Below are positions 44,263-53,141 of a stretch of 64,000 bases of DNA, one piece after another (the stretch's first letter is position 1; each line of letters starts with the position of its first letter). The stretch lies in contig JAJCXM010000008.1 in NCBI GenBank assembly GCA_029263455.1, forward strand, positions 62,001-126,000, written 5' to 3'. Origin of the DNA: Holophagae bacterium (GTDB taxonomy: Bacteria > Acidobacteriota > Holophagae > Acanthopleuribacterales > Acanthopleuribacteraceae). The notes under the pieces were generated by a model. That model ran no database searches. It was not told where the DNA came from and saw only the letters and a list, made by a program, of their open reading frames with translations. The translations under genes were made by a program, and so were the position numbers.

Positions 44263-45420
44263 GTGCCTTCCATTTCACCCTACCCATTTTGTCTTGATGT
44301 GCCCGCAGGAAAAGTCATTCCACGTCGAAGTCGTTTTTCCGGTTGGTACTTGGCGCCTCAGGAGCACAAGCCACAACTGGTCCTTCATTTGAACGACGAA
44401 CCCTACGTGGCTTTAGACCACGGCTTGCCGCGTCCAGACGTTGCGGTCGTATACCCGGATCATGAGACTAGTGATACAAGTGGTTTTGTTGGCGATCTGT
44501 GGATCTATGATGGCTTAGTTTCAAGCGATACATTTGATGTGTCTATTTGGGATCATGGATTTAAGGACCCGAGACACCTAATCAAACGAACCATGACGGT
44601 TAATGAAAAAACCGGTGGCGCTTGGCGTCGACGGAATTACGATCTGGCCGACCTACTTCAATGTACAGGCTGTTCGGGTTCGTTAGCTGTGGTTAAGCGT
44701 CATTGGGAATGTAAGTATTGCGGCAATTCGGGATTGGTCAGAGGACCCGCTTTCTTTTTTCTCGATAAAGGTCTTTATCCAAGTCAGACTGTTTTTGAGA
44801 CGACAAAAACGGCTCAATATGGCGAAGGTGCGCTTGACTTGCTTGAGCGAGCAGGTAACGGGTTGGTACTTGATTTTGGCGCGGGCAATTCACCCGACTC
44901 GGCTTTACGTGCCAATATTTGCTACCTAGATATCCAACAATACGCGCATACCGACGTTATCTCGCCAGGAATCGAGATCCCATTTAAGGACAATTGTTTC
45001 GATGCCGTGGTTAGTCAAAGTGTTTTCGAGCACATTCCAGATCCGTTTATGACGGCGCGTGAACTCTATCGTGTCCTAAAGCCAGGCGGCGAAATTTTTG
45101 TTGATACCGCGTTTATGCAACCTTTTCATGCCGGTCCGAGCCACTACTTTAATATGTCAAAATATGGGTTAAGGCGTGTCTTTCATATGTTCGAAGAGAA
45201 AGAAGTTGGCATTGCGCCCTATCACTTGCCTTCATTTGGGTTAATGATGCAGCTCGACATGGTTTTGCCGGACATGGTTGCTGGTGAATGGAAAACACAT
45301 TTGCAGGAATTCCGCGAACATTTAGGTCGTGATAATCAGGGGCTCGATCGTGATCTAGGTCCTATCGGTCGTGAACGTTTAGCGGCAGGGTGGTTCTTTC
45401 GCGGCTTCAAACCTCGATGA
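44263..45420 (+). CDS. SAM-dependent methyltransferase with N-terminal zinc-ribbon region
   Basis: A 385-residue protein. The middle part has a four-cysteine cluster (LLQCTGCSGSL ... WECKYCGNSG, about residues 132-157), like the Trm112-type ribbon before some methyltransferases. The class I methyltransferase domain follows (about 190-320): motif I VLDFGAGNS, then IEIPFKDNCFDAVVSQSVFEHIPDP and a YRVLKPGGEIFVDTAF strand typical of Methyltransf_11. The first 125 residues are unassigned. GTG 44263 is chosen because AGGAG lies 5 bases upstream; the frame opens at TTG 44248. The gene is bracketed by a 39-bp direct repeat, suggesting insertion. Substrate unknown. Confidence 0.78.
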   Translation: MPSISPYPFCLDVPAGKVIPRRSRFSGWYLAPQEHKPQLVLHLNDEPYVALDHGLPRPDVAVVYPDHETSDTSGFVGDLWIYDGLVSSDTFDVSIWDHGFKDPRHLIKRTMTVNEKTGGAWRRRNYDLADLLQCTGCSGSLAVVKRHWECKYCGNSGLVRGPAFFFLDKGLYPSQTVFETTKTAQYGEGALDLLERAGNGLVLDFGAGNSPDSALRANICYLDIQQYAHTDVISPGIEIPFKDNCFDAVVSQSVFEHIPDPFMTARELYRVLKPGGEIFVDTAFMQPFHAGPSHYFNMSKYGLRRVFHMFEEKEVGIAPYHLPSFGLMMQLDMVLPDMVAGEWKTHLQEFREHLGRDNQGLDRDLGPIGRERLAAGWFFRGFKPR

Positions 45421-45591
45421 ACTCAAGGTACCTATTTTGGGAAAAGCCACTTAGATTTGTGCGAAAGTCTCATAGCTAAACAAGCCATTCGCTCGATAGT
45501 TGTCATGGCGTTGGATTACCTTAGCGCCTCAAATGGGGCCTACTTAGGCTATGCGCTGCAATCGTAGATTTATCGTTGATCAAAAGTACGG

Positions 45592-45630
45592 CCTCGTTTG
45601 CCGGGAAGCTCGGATTAACGGTAGAATGGC
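45592..45630 (+). repeat. 39-bp direct repeat, copy 2 (before the NrdD-like gene)
   Basis: Identical to 44172-44210. It carries a non-functional remnant of the comEC tail (codons RPRLPGSSD and stop) and the same promoter-like pair TTGCCG (45598-45603) and TAGAAT (45622-45627), here placed to drive the NrdD-like gene. Confidence 0.9.
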
Positions 45631-45652
45631 ACGCGAATTTGAGGGCATAGCC

Positions 45653-47788
45653 TTGGACCATCCAAACGACAAGCAAAGATCCAGAAAGCCACGTTCAGCT
45701 GAACACATTGATCGTCTCAATGAGTTTCACCGTCATGCCGCTTTGTTTGATGGCACAAAAGATCAGGAACCTAGTTTAGATTTTGACCGATTGGCGGCAT
45801 TGCTGGGTCAAGATTTCGATATCCCTTATCACGAAGTACATGATGTGTTGCGATACGTGCGTGGCCATGTCAGCGATTTGGGTTTTGCAAAGCCACCAGC
45901 TTCGTTGGTAGTCACGTGGGTTGCTGGACTGCTACGCCAACGCGGCTATGACATCGGTGACCTACCGGTGGATGCCGTTGAAATGCCCCTTGAACACGTC
46001 GAGCTGAATATTTTCCATCCTACTGGCGCATTTGCCGGCTCTGATCAAAACCCTGAAGCCACTTCTCGGCGCTTGGCTGAGCGCATAAAAACGCAGTTTG
46101 CCGTGCAGCGGGTGTATCAACCAGAAGTGGTTGAAGCCCATGAAAAAGGCATCATCGGACTGATGGACTTGGGTGCGGTAGATCGCCCTCACGATATGTT
46201 CCTGACCCCCGACTACATCAAGGCCAATGGTTTGCCTGCATCCAGTTGGTCACCAAATGCAGGTCCTGCCAAACGCCCGGAGGTCCTGCTCGCCCATCTG
46301 GTGAGATTCACAAGGGAACTGCAGAACCAATTTGCAGGCGAGGTTCATTGGGGCTTCGTCAATACCTTGCTGATGCCGTTCTTAGCGCCCTTGAATGACA
46401 AGGAACTTGAGCAGTTCTGTCAACAAATGGTGTTCGAGTTCGCTCAGCTCAATGCCGGCCGTGGCGGTTCGGGTCCCAGAGTCACACTTGATTTCGATTT
46501 CGATCTGCCGCGACCTTTGCGAGCCGTACATGCGGTTGCGCCCGGTGGTGGATTAGACGTTAGGCCGCTAGAGAGCTATGCCTCAGACTTGCAGCGCTTC
46601 AACCGCATTCTGCTAGATGTTTTGGCACGAGGAGATCAGCGTGCGGCACCCTTCTTGCGCCCGCAATTCGTATTCCACTTGAACAACCGCGATACGGCCT
46701 GGTCTGAACTTCACCAAAAACTATATCGTGTGGCTGTTAGTCAAGGAAACCCAGTCATCGCCATTAGTGACGGTCATCGTGGCTTTGGCGCCATGGGCCG
46801 ATGGCCACTCAATCATCCAGATTTATTGGCTAATATGGCGCATCCGGCTCGTTTACGTGGCTTTTCCATTAGTGCTGTGGCCATTAATGTCGCCCACCTT
46901 TGGATGAAGGATGAAGGCCAAGATTTCGAACGAGGCTTAAGAGAGGCATTAGAGTTAACCGTTTCCGCCCACCGCCAGAAACGGATGTTTGTTTCGCGAC
47001 TGATGGCTTATGGCGCTCGTGGACCGCTTCGCTTCTTAAGACATCGTTTTAATGGACAGCCGTTCTTGAAGTTGGACGATTCGACGCAAGCGATCCACCT
47101 CATTGGTCTGGCTGAAATGGCAAGGTTGGCGATAGGAACGCCGTTGGCAACCCCAGACGCGGTCACACGTAAGGCCAGTCAGCTATTGTCGGAAATTCAG
47201 GCGGTCATGAATGAACTCAACCAACTGCACAAATTAAAGATGATCCTGTCTGAACCTGCAGATGATGATGTCGCCTATCGCTTCGCCAAGTTAGATATGA
47301 AGGCTTTTGGGCAAAAATTCAGTCCCTACATGCTGCACCAGCCTCGTCAAGCGGAGCCGATTTATAGTACGGGCACCTCGCTATTCACCTGCGATCCGCT
47401 TTCTTGGAAGGCGCGTCTGCGGCTCGAAGGCCAGTTACACACAGCCGTTAACGGTAACTGCGACGTGACCCTGTTCTCACGAGACCGTGAGTCTAGTGAT
47501 GATCGGCTACAACAGTTGCATCATGTCCTGTTAGAGAGTGGCGCACACCGCTTACGCTTGGCGCCTGACTATCGCTTATGCCTAAATTGTTATTTTGTTT
47601 TTGTAGATGCCGACCGTACAGAACCTTGCCCACGTTGCCGTGGTGGCTTGGTTTCGGACTATGGTTTTGCGCAGAGCGGATATGCTCCGGTATCTACTCT
47701 GTGTCGCGGGAAACGTGCCGAGTGGGAGCTGCGCACCCGTTGGAACGATGGCGAAGAACAACCGCAACCCTCCTTACCGCTTGGCTAA
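45653..47788 (+). CDS. NrdD-like (class III) glycyl-radical protein without a visible catalytic cysteine
   Basis: About 711 residues, related to anaerobic ribonucleotide reductase of the Thermotoga/archaeal type. Supporting blocks: VHWGFVNTLLMPFLAPL, VTLDFDFDLPRPL, FVFHLNN, ISAVAINVAHLW (cf. VTINLPR). A C-terminal four-Cys zinc site (CLNC...CPRC) is followed by SGYAPV...GKRAEWELRTRW, where Gly676 (bases 47678-47680) is the expected radical glycine. The Cys of the MGCR/CCRL active-site motif is absent: the aligned stretch reads AMGRWP (46790-46807), and no Cys occurs over roughly 300 residues around it. No ATP-cone is seen and no activase NrdG is nearby. Start uncertain: TTG 45653 has GAGGG upstream; ATG 45626 overlaps the putative -10. 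Confidence 0.7.
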   Translation: MDHPNDKQRSRKPRSAEHIDRLNEFHRHAALFDGTKDQEPSLDFDRLAALLGQDFDIPYHEVHDVLRYVRGHVSDLGFAKPPASLVVTWVAGLLRQRGYDIGDLPVDAVEMPLEHVELNIFHPTGAFAGSDQNPEATSRRLAERIKTQFAVQRVYQPEVVEAHEKGIIGLMDLGAVDRPHDMFLTPDYIKANGLPASSWSPNAGPAKRPEVLLAHLVRFTRELQNQFAGEVHWGFVNTLLMPFLAPLNDKELEQFCQQMVFEFAQLNAGRGGSGPRVTLDFDFDLPRPLRAVHAVAPGGGLDVRPLESYASDLQRFNRILLDVLARGDQRAAPFLRPQFVFHLNNRDTAWSELHQKLYRVAVSQGNPVIAISDGHRGFGAMGRWPLNHPDLLANMAHPARLRGFSISAVAINVAHLWMKDEGQDFERGLREALELTVSAHRQKRMFVSRLMAYGARGPLRFLRHRFNGQPFLKLDDSTQAIHLIGLAEMARLAIGTPLATPDAVTRKASQLLSEIQAVMNELNQLHKLKMILSEPADDDVAYRFAKLDMKAFGQKFSPYMLHQPRQAEPIYSTGTSLFTCDPLSWKARLRLEGQLHTAVNGNCDVTLFSRDRESSDDRLQQLHHVLLESGAHRLRLAPDYRLCLNCYFVFVDADRTEPCPRCRGGLVSDYGFAQSGYAPVSTLCRGKRAEWELRTRWNDGEEQPQPSLPLG

Positions 47789-47791
47789 TTC

Positions 47792-48937
47792 TTAGTTTTG
47801 GCAGCTTTCATAGGATCTTTGTTCACGCTGAAGGGACACCGCCTTTTGATCCAATTCGTTGTGGTTGGCGTCTGGGCTGCTAAACGAACGCTTCATCAGT
47901 TGAGATAGCTGAATGGCTTCTCTAAGGAAGCTATCCAGCTCAGCAAAACAAGCGGTGAATTTCATGGCGGCCCTTTTCTGATCGGCGGTCAGTGTTTGCT
48001 TGTCGACTCGGCCTAGACTCTGTTCAACGCGATGTGAGTAGTTCTTGAAATCGTTCAAAGAGGCTGTTACCGAACTCAATGTCGAGGATACGCCATCGGG
48101 TCGTGCGCCCTTCATATAGGTTTGATAGAGCCGGTTCAACTGATCATAAGCCTGGCGGAATTGCTGCATACGGCCCGGTTGTTCTTCTACTAACCGATTT
48201 AGGGCTTCTATCTGCGATGCTTGAGAGGGCATTGGTGTTATGCCGTGAGGCGTCAGCGCCATCGTCTTGGCGACCGAATCAAGTTCCATTCGGTAACGGC
48301 CCAAAAAATCCTGGCCGAGTAGTCCAATCACGCCGAGTACTTTGGTCGCCTCAATAGCGTGAGCCGCGACCATAAACTCCTTTTGGATGGCGCCACCGAT
48401 TGAAATCTCATCGAGTTTGACCTGTTCACTTTGGATGCCTCCACCAACACCACTCAGGTTGAGTAGGCGACCGCCTCTTGTGCCAAGTCTCAAGGCTAAG
48501 TCTGGCTCGATAACCGTAATTGACGCGCCGGTATCGACAAGTATTTGGTAGGGACCTTGTCCATTGATGGTGATATCAACGATAACCGTGTTGCCGATGG
48601 ACGTGAAGGGGACGCGAATCGTTTCTAGCGTTGGTGAACTCGATTTGAAATTGTCATTGGTCAGAACGATTGGGGCGCGATCGGCCTTTGGTTTTGGGAC
48701 TGCTGGCTTTACTTTGGGTTTAGGTTTGGTCGGCTCAGCCTGTTTCTGTTGTTCTTGTTCCGTTTTTGGCCAGTCGATGGATTTATCCGGTAACCTAAAT
48801 ACCTGACCGTCTCGATAAATGGTGACTTGTCCATTGGCACGTTCGTACTTCGTGCAAACGATAAATTGGCCATTGCTTAATACCAGGACCTGCGAATCTT
48901 GTAGGCCAAGTAATAACAAACACATGAACAGGACCAT
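47792..48937 (-). CDS. Secreted retropepsin-like aspartic protease
   Basis: A 381-residue protein with a signal peptide, a short N-terminal domain, and a Lys/Pro-rich linker (about 60-90: EQQKQAEPTKPKPKVKPAVPKPKA). The protease domain (about 105-230) has the catalytic LVDTGASITVI and a second conserved strand GLLGQDFLGRY, as in single-domain bacterial retropepsins. A helical C-terminal region (about 245-381) probably forms a coiled coil. Single-domain retropepsins act as dimers. It lies 4 bases from the dsbD-like gene on the same strand, downstream of it, so the two are likely cotranscribed and both act in the periplasm. Convergent with the NrdD-like gene. Confidence 0.8.
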   Translation of the reverse strand: MVLFMCLLLLGLQDSQVLVLSNGQFIVCTKYERANGQVTIYRDGQVFRLPDKSIDWPKTEQEQQKQAEPTKPKPKVKPAVPKPKADRAPIVLTNDNFKSSSPTLETIRVPFTSIGNTVIVDITINGQGPYQILVDTGASITVIEPDLALRLGTRGGRLLNLSGVGGGIQSEQVKLDEISIGGAIQKEFMVAAHAIEATKVLGVIGLLGQDFLGRYRMELDSVAKTMALTPHGITPMPSQASQIEALNRLVEEQPGRMQQFRQAYDQLNRLYQTYMKGARPDGVSSTLSSVTASLNDFKNYSHRVEQSLGRVDKQTLTADQKRAAMKFTACFAELDSFLREAIQLSQLMKRSFSSPDANHNELDQKAVSLQREQRSYESCQN

Positions 48938-48941
48938 ATCG

Positions 48942-51002
48942 CTACAGTTGGCTCATTTGGTTTAGTCGTGCAGAGCCTTCCTTGACGGCTGCTAACACCA
49001 TGGATTGAGTGATGACTTCCGGCAAAACGATAGGTTCACCTGAGCCCGGATAGATGACATATAGAGGCACGCCGGCGCGTTCAAATTCGTTAAGCATGCG
49101 GGTGATTTCTTGATCGTAATGCGTGTAATCTACTTTTACGGTGGCGACCTCGTTTTGGGCGAACGCGTTTCTGACAGCTTGAGTGTCAATGACCAGTTTC
49201 TCATTGAATTTACAGGTTGTGCACCATTCGGCCGTGAAATCGAGAAAAACTAGGCGATCAGCGCCGCGTAATGAGGCTAATTGTTCGGCCGTATAGGGTG
49301 TCCACTCAATATTGGATGGCGCATTAATGCGTAACCCTAGCCAGCCTCCCAAAAAGGCCAACAGGAGCGCGAACGAAAGACCAAGTACCTTTTTCTTTCC
49401 ATACAGAGATTTGCCTACCAACCACAAACTAATGGCCAAAAATACAAGTAAGGTAAGCGTCGCGATAATGGCTTTGCTGCCTTCAAGTGTACCTAAGACC
49501 CATAACAACCAAACACAGGTTGCCAGTAGTGGGAAGCCCATGAAAACTTTAAAGTCATCCATCCATGGCCCGGGCTTGGGTAAGAACTTCAACAAATAGG
49601 GTGCGCTACAAAGCAGTAAGTAAGGTGCGGCTAATCCTATAGCGACCGCTTGAAAAACCACTAACAGCTGCCAGTATTCAGCGCTCATTGCCCAACCGTA
49701 GGCTGCGCCTAGCAAAGGGGCCGTGCATGGTGTGGAGAGTAAGGTCATGAGGATGCCGTTGAAGAAAGCACCCGAAAGGCCTTGCTTAGTGGTGAGTCCG
49801 GTCAAGCCGCTGACTTGTGGGGGATTGAGGGTGAAAACGCCAAAAAAACTAAGGCCCATCACAAATAACAGAACGATCATAAAGACAACAAAAGACGCAT
49901 TTTGAAACTGGAAGCCGATGCCCACCCGTTCACCGGTCATCTTGAGGGCAATGATGGCAGCGGAAAGCAGTAAGAAACTAACCATAATGCCGAGGGTATA
50001 AACCCAGCCGAATTGCATACGACGCGCCCGAGATTCGCCAGCTTCTTGAATAAAGGACAGGATCTTTAGGGAAAGGACGGGCAAAACGCAAGGCATCAGA
50101 TTCAATATGATGCCGCCGATAAAGGCCATAAACAGAATCAGCAACATACCTTTTCGATTTGAATTGGAAGCTTTAGCGACGGCGCTTATCTCGCCTTTAT
50201 TGGGGTAGACAGGAATCTTGTAGCTTTCGCCATCGTCAAAGATCAATACGCCGAACATCTCTAAGTCATCGGCAACGTTCTCTTCCCAGATATTGTAGTC
50301 CAGCTCGACGATCCAATGATCATCCTGGCGACGAGTTGCATGGTTCTTTAGTTCACCATTGGGGTTAGGCCCAGGAAAATATTCGATCTGGCTGGGTGAC
50401 CAGTCGGCCGTTTTTGCAGTCAGCTGGATCGTACCTGTCCATGTGTCACCCACCATTTCGGTTTTGGATGCATATGAGAACGGTGCTTCGTCGCCATAAA
50501 CAGTAGGAATCTTAGATCGAGCATCCTGAATTGACTTGGCTAAGGAGGTTGGCGATGGGTCGCCAACATTCAAAGTAAGACTGACATCTTGTTGGCCCGG
50601 GATACATATTTCTTTACATTCAAGCCACTCAACTACGCCTTTGATGGAGATTGATGGATCGGACCCTGTGTATTTAGCATCAACAATCAGATAAGTCGTT
50701 TTGTCATAACCGTAGGTGACGAAACCAGCCGCATCGACAAACCTTGTGGGGTTGGGAAATAGCAGCGCGGAGAGCTCTAAACCCTCTGGTAGCGTCCAAT
50801 TAACTGTCGTTGGCAGGCCGGATGAGCCAGGATTCTCCCAATAGGTGTGCCAGTGATCTTTCATGTCCATGCGGATGGCGAGACTAAATGATTGTTGGGC
50901 CGCAATCGTCTCGTGATCGGCAACGAGCTTGACGCTCACATGTTCGCTGGCGGCGATGGCCAAAGGCGATAGCCACATGACCGCATATATCAAATATCTC
51001 AA
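48942..51002 (-). CDS. DsbD-family thiol:disulfide interchange protein
   Basis: A 686-residue membrane protein that would carry electrons from cytoplasmic thioredoxin to the periplasm. It has a signal peptide, a periplasmic N-terminal domain (about 20-270, with ECKEICIPGQ holding a Cys pair), then eight or so transmembrane helices with the redox Cys motifs NLMPCVLPVLSLK and STPCTAPLLG. It ends in a thioredoxin domain with FLDFTAEWCTTCKFNEK. The N-terminal part resembles the ScsB/DsbD_2 variant (HWHTYWENPGSSGLPT) more than E. coli DsbD. Cotranscribed with the retropepsin-like gene. Confidence 0.9.
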   Translation of the reverse strand: MRYLIYAVMWLSPLAIAASEHVSVKLVADHETIAAQQSFSLAIRMDMKDHWHTYWENPGSSGLPTTVNWTLPEGLELSALLFPNPTRFVDAAGFVTYGYDKTTYLIVDAKYTGSDPSISIKGVVEWLECKEICIPGQQDVSLTLNVGDPSPTSLAKSIQDARSKIPTVYGDEAPFSYASKTEMVGDTWTGTIQLTAKTADWSPSQIEYFPGPNPNGELKNHATRRQDDHWIVELDYNIWEENVADDLEMFGVLIFDDGESYKIPVYPNKGEISAVAKASNSNRKGMLLILFMAFIGGIILNLMPCVLPVLSLKILSFIQEAGESRARRMQFGWVYTLGIMVSFLLLSAAIIALKMTGERVGIGFQFQNASFVVFMIVLLFVMGLSFFGVFTLNPPQVSGLTGLTTKQGLSGAFFNGILMTLLSTPCTAPLLGAAYGWAMSAEYWQLLVVFQAVAIGLAAPYLLLCSAPYLLKFLPKPGPWMDDFKVFMGFPLLATCVWLLWVLGTLEGSKAIIATLTLLVFLAISLWLVGKSLYGKKKVLGLSFALLLAFLGGWLGLRINAPSNIEWTPYTAEQLASLRGADRLVFLDFTAEWCTTCKFNEKLVIDTQAVRNAFAQNEVATVKVDYTHYDQEITRMLNEFERAGVPLYVIYPGSGEPIVLPEVITQSMVLAAVKEGSARLNQMSQL

Positions 51003-51071
51003 AGGGAGCTCCTTACGACGTCAAACGACAACCTAGAGTTGATACGTAATTGAGTGGCGACGTATTCCTGA

Positions 51072-52259
51072 TCAGCTGTTTTCGGTGGTTTTTTTGTCCA
51101 CATCAGCTAGTTTAGCCGATTCTTCGCTGGATTCGTCAGCGGCGTCATTGTCGAACATTTCCATAACGCCTTCGTGGTAGAGCTCAGAGGCCAAGTAAGA
51201 TCGATAGGTGCGCTTCAATAACACCATCAGCACCGCAGAGACGGGTAGGGCGAGAATCATGCCTGATATCCCAAAATAGGAGCCGCCGATCATCAGTGCA
51301 ACCATGACGACCACAGGATGTAATCCGACTGATTCGCCAACTACTTTAGGCGTAATGAGCATGCCTTCGAGCATTTGGCCGACGATGAAGGTCATTGCGG
51401 CGATGGATGTGTAGGCGATTGAGTGTGTTGACAAATAAGTCAAGGCAACAGCGGGCAGCATCCCTAAAGCGATGCCCAAATAGGGCACTAAGTTTGCAAA
51501 TCCTGCAATGACTGCGATCAACAGGAAGGCGGGACATTTCGCGAAGAAAAGACCAAATGAATAGATGATCGAGAGAATTACCGCCACGGTCAGTTGGCCT
51601 TTTAGGAAACTACCCAAAGCGCCGTCTATATCGCGAAAAAGGCTAACCACGTTCTCTCGTCGGCCTAATGGAATTAATTCAGCGGCTTTCGCTTTCATGA
51701 CGTCGAAGTCGCGTAACAAATAAAAAGCCAGTACAGGAACGACGATGAACCCTAAGATACCAGCCAAGAACGAGCCCATAGATACAAAAGATGCCGCGAG
51801 GCTAGAACTTATGCCCTTGAATAGGATCGTGCCGTTCTGTTTTGCTTGCTGCTCAAGCCAAGCCATAGCCTGTTCGAACTCGTCTGGATGTTGCGCTCGG
51901 AACTCCTTAAACTCAGGCATGAATTGGTCGCGAAAGCGATCGATATAAACGGGGAACAGGCTAGCTAATTCATTGAGTTGTCGGATTAGCTTTGGAATGA
52001 CATAAAGCGCGAAACCCGTGAAAATTAATAGCAATGCGCCGATAAGTATCACAATGCCCCATGTCCTGGGGATACGCCAAGCTTCCAAACGGTCGATGAC
52101 CGGATCGAATATGTAGGCGATGATCAATGCGATAAGGACTGGCGCTATCACGTCTCTTGCCCGCAACAATAAGAATAGCGCCCCGATCGTGATCAACGAA
52201 TAGATCAAACTACGAACCCAGGGTTTGGCAATCAATTTGGCAGCTGAGAAACCACTCAT
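51072..52259 (-). CDS. AI-2E/PerM-family membrane transporter
   Basis: A 395-residue integral membrane protein of the AI-2E exporter family (PerM/YhhT/TqsA). Characteristic segments: VLIALIIAYIFDPVIDRLE near the N-terminus, the amphipathic periplasmic stretch IDRFRDQFMPEFKEFR, FLKGQLTVAVILSIIYSFGLF, VPYLGIALGMLPAV, and GMLITPKVVGESVGLHPVVVMVALMIGGSYFG. The tail is acidic. The frame opens at 52412, but ATG 52259 starts the conserved protein; upstream residues read through the uppP start. Substrate not predictable (autoinducer, ions or others in relatives). Divergent from uppP. Confidence 0.85.
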   Translation of the reverse strand: MSGFSAAKLIAKPWVRSLIYSLITIGALFLLLRARDVIAPVLIALIIAYIFDPVIDRLEAWRIPRTWGIVILIGALLLIFTGFALYVIPKLIRQLNELASLFPVYIDRFRDQFMPEFKEFRAQHPDEFEQAMAWLEQQAKQNGTILFKGISSSLAASFVSMGSFLAGILGFIVVPVLAFYLLRDFDVMKAKAAELIPLGRRENVVSLFRDIDGALGSFLKGQLTVAVILSIIYSFGLFFAKCPAFLLIAVIAGFANLVPYLGIALGMLPAVALTYLSTHSIAYTSIAAMTFIVGQMLEGMLITPKVVGESVGLHPVVVMVALMIGGSYFGISGMILALPVSAVLMVLLKRTYRSYLASELYHEGVMEMFDNDAADESSEESAKLADVDKKTTENS

Positions 52260-52334
52260 TTCGCACGCATTGTAACCGAACACGACCCGCTGTTCTATGG
52301 TAAAACCCCTTTTTGGCGTAACTTGGGAGGAATC

Positions 52335-53141
52335 ATGAGTGTTTGGTTGGCGATAATTCTGGGGATCGTGCAGGGGTTGACCGAGTTCTTTCCTGTTTCT
52401 TCCTCTGGCCACCTTGCGCTTGCAGGCGTAATGGGCGGTCTACATGAAGCCGATCTTGTTTTTGATATCCTGCTGCATTTGGCCACGTTAGCGGCCATCC
52501 TTGTTTACTTTCGGCACGACTGGTTGCAGTTATTCCGCCTCGTCTTTAAAAACGAGCCCGGCGATTTGCCGCGTTGGATACCGGGCTATCTCGTGCTGGC
52601 CACGTTACCAGCTGTTGTTGTCGGCTTCAGCATGCAAGATATCATTGCTTCGTTACATAACAATGTGGCCGTTGTTGGGGCCATGTTGATTATTACTGGC
52701 GTCGTTTTATTGGCCGGCCTACTCATACGAAAGCAAGGCGTGGCCTATGCAGAGATGACATGGCTGATGGCGATCGCGATGGGTGTCGCCCAAGCCTTTG
52801 CCATTCTTCCAGGTATTTCGCGTTCCGGGTCTACGATTATGTTAGGTGTCTTTTTGGGTCTCAGCCGGCAAGCGTCCGCTCGTTTTTCGTTTTTAATGGC
52901 CGTGCCTGTCATCGCCGGAGCGGGCGTATTGGCGGTCAAGGACTTGATGGAGGTGCCGCTAGCGGATAGCGTCAATCTGGTGGTGCCTTATTCGGCAGGT
53001 TGTGTTGCGGCATTCTTGTCGGGTTTCTTAGCGCTAAAATTCCTCATGCGCTTGTTGAATGGCAGTCGCTTCTTTTATTTTGGTTTTTACTGTTTAGCGG
53101 TCGGTGTCAGTGCCTTCGTTTGGGGGTTGTTGCGCAGTTAG
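52335..53141 (+). CDS. uppP: Undecaprenyl-diphosphatase UppP/BacA
   Basis: Recycles the undecaprenyl carrier for peptidoglycan by removing a phosphate; inner-membrane protein of 268 residues. The two signature blocks are present: GIVQGLTEFFPVSSSGHLAL (about 10-29) and ILPGISRSGSTIMLGVFLGLSRQASARFSFLMAVPVI (about 155-190). Eight hydrophobic segments are visible. ATG 52335 follows GGGAGG by 4 bases; the frame opens at TTG 52323. Its stop overlaps by 4 bases the stop of the convergent enoyl-CoA hydratase gene. Confidence 0.96.
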   Translation: MSVWLAIILGIVQGLTEFFPVSSSGHLALAGVMGGLHEADLVFDILLHLATLAAILVYFRHDWLQLFRLVFKNEPGDLPRWIPGYLVLATLPAVVVGFSMQDIIASLHNNVAVVGAMLIITGVVLLAGLLIRKQGVAYAEMTWLMAIAMGVAQAFAILPGISRSGSTIMLGVFLGLSRQASARFSFLMAVPVIAGAGVLAVKDLMEVPLADSVNLVVPYSAGCVAAFLSGFLALKFLMRLLNGSRFFYFGFYCLAVGVSAFVWGLLRS

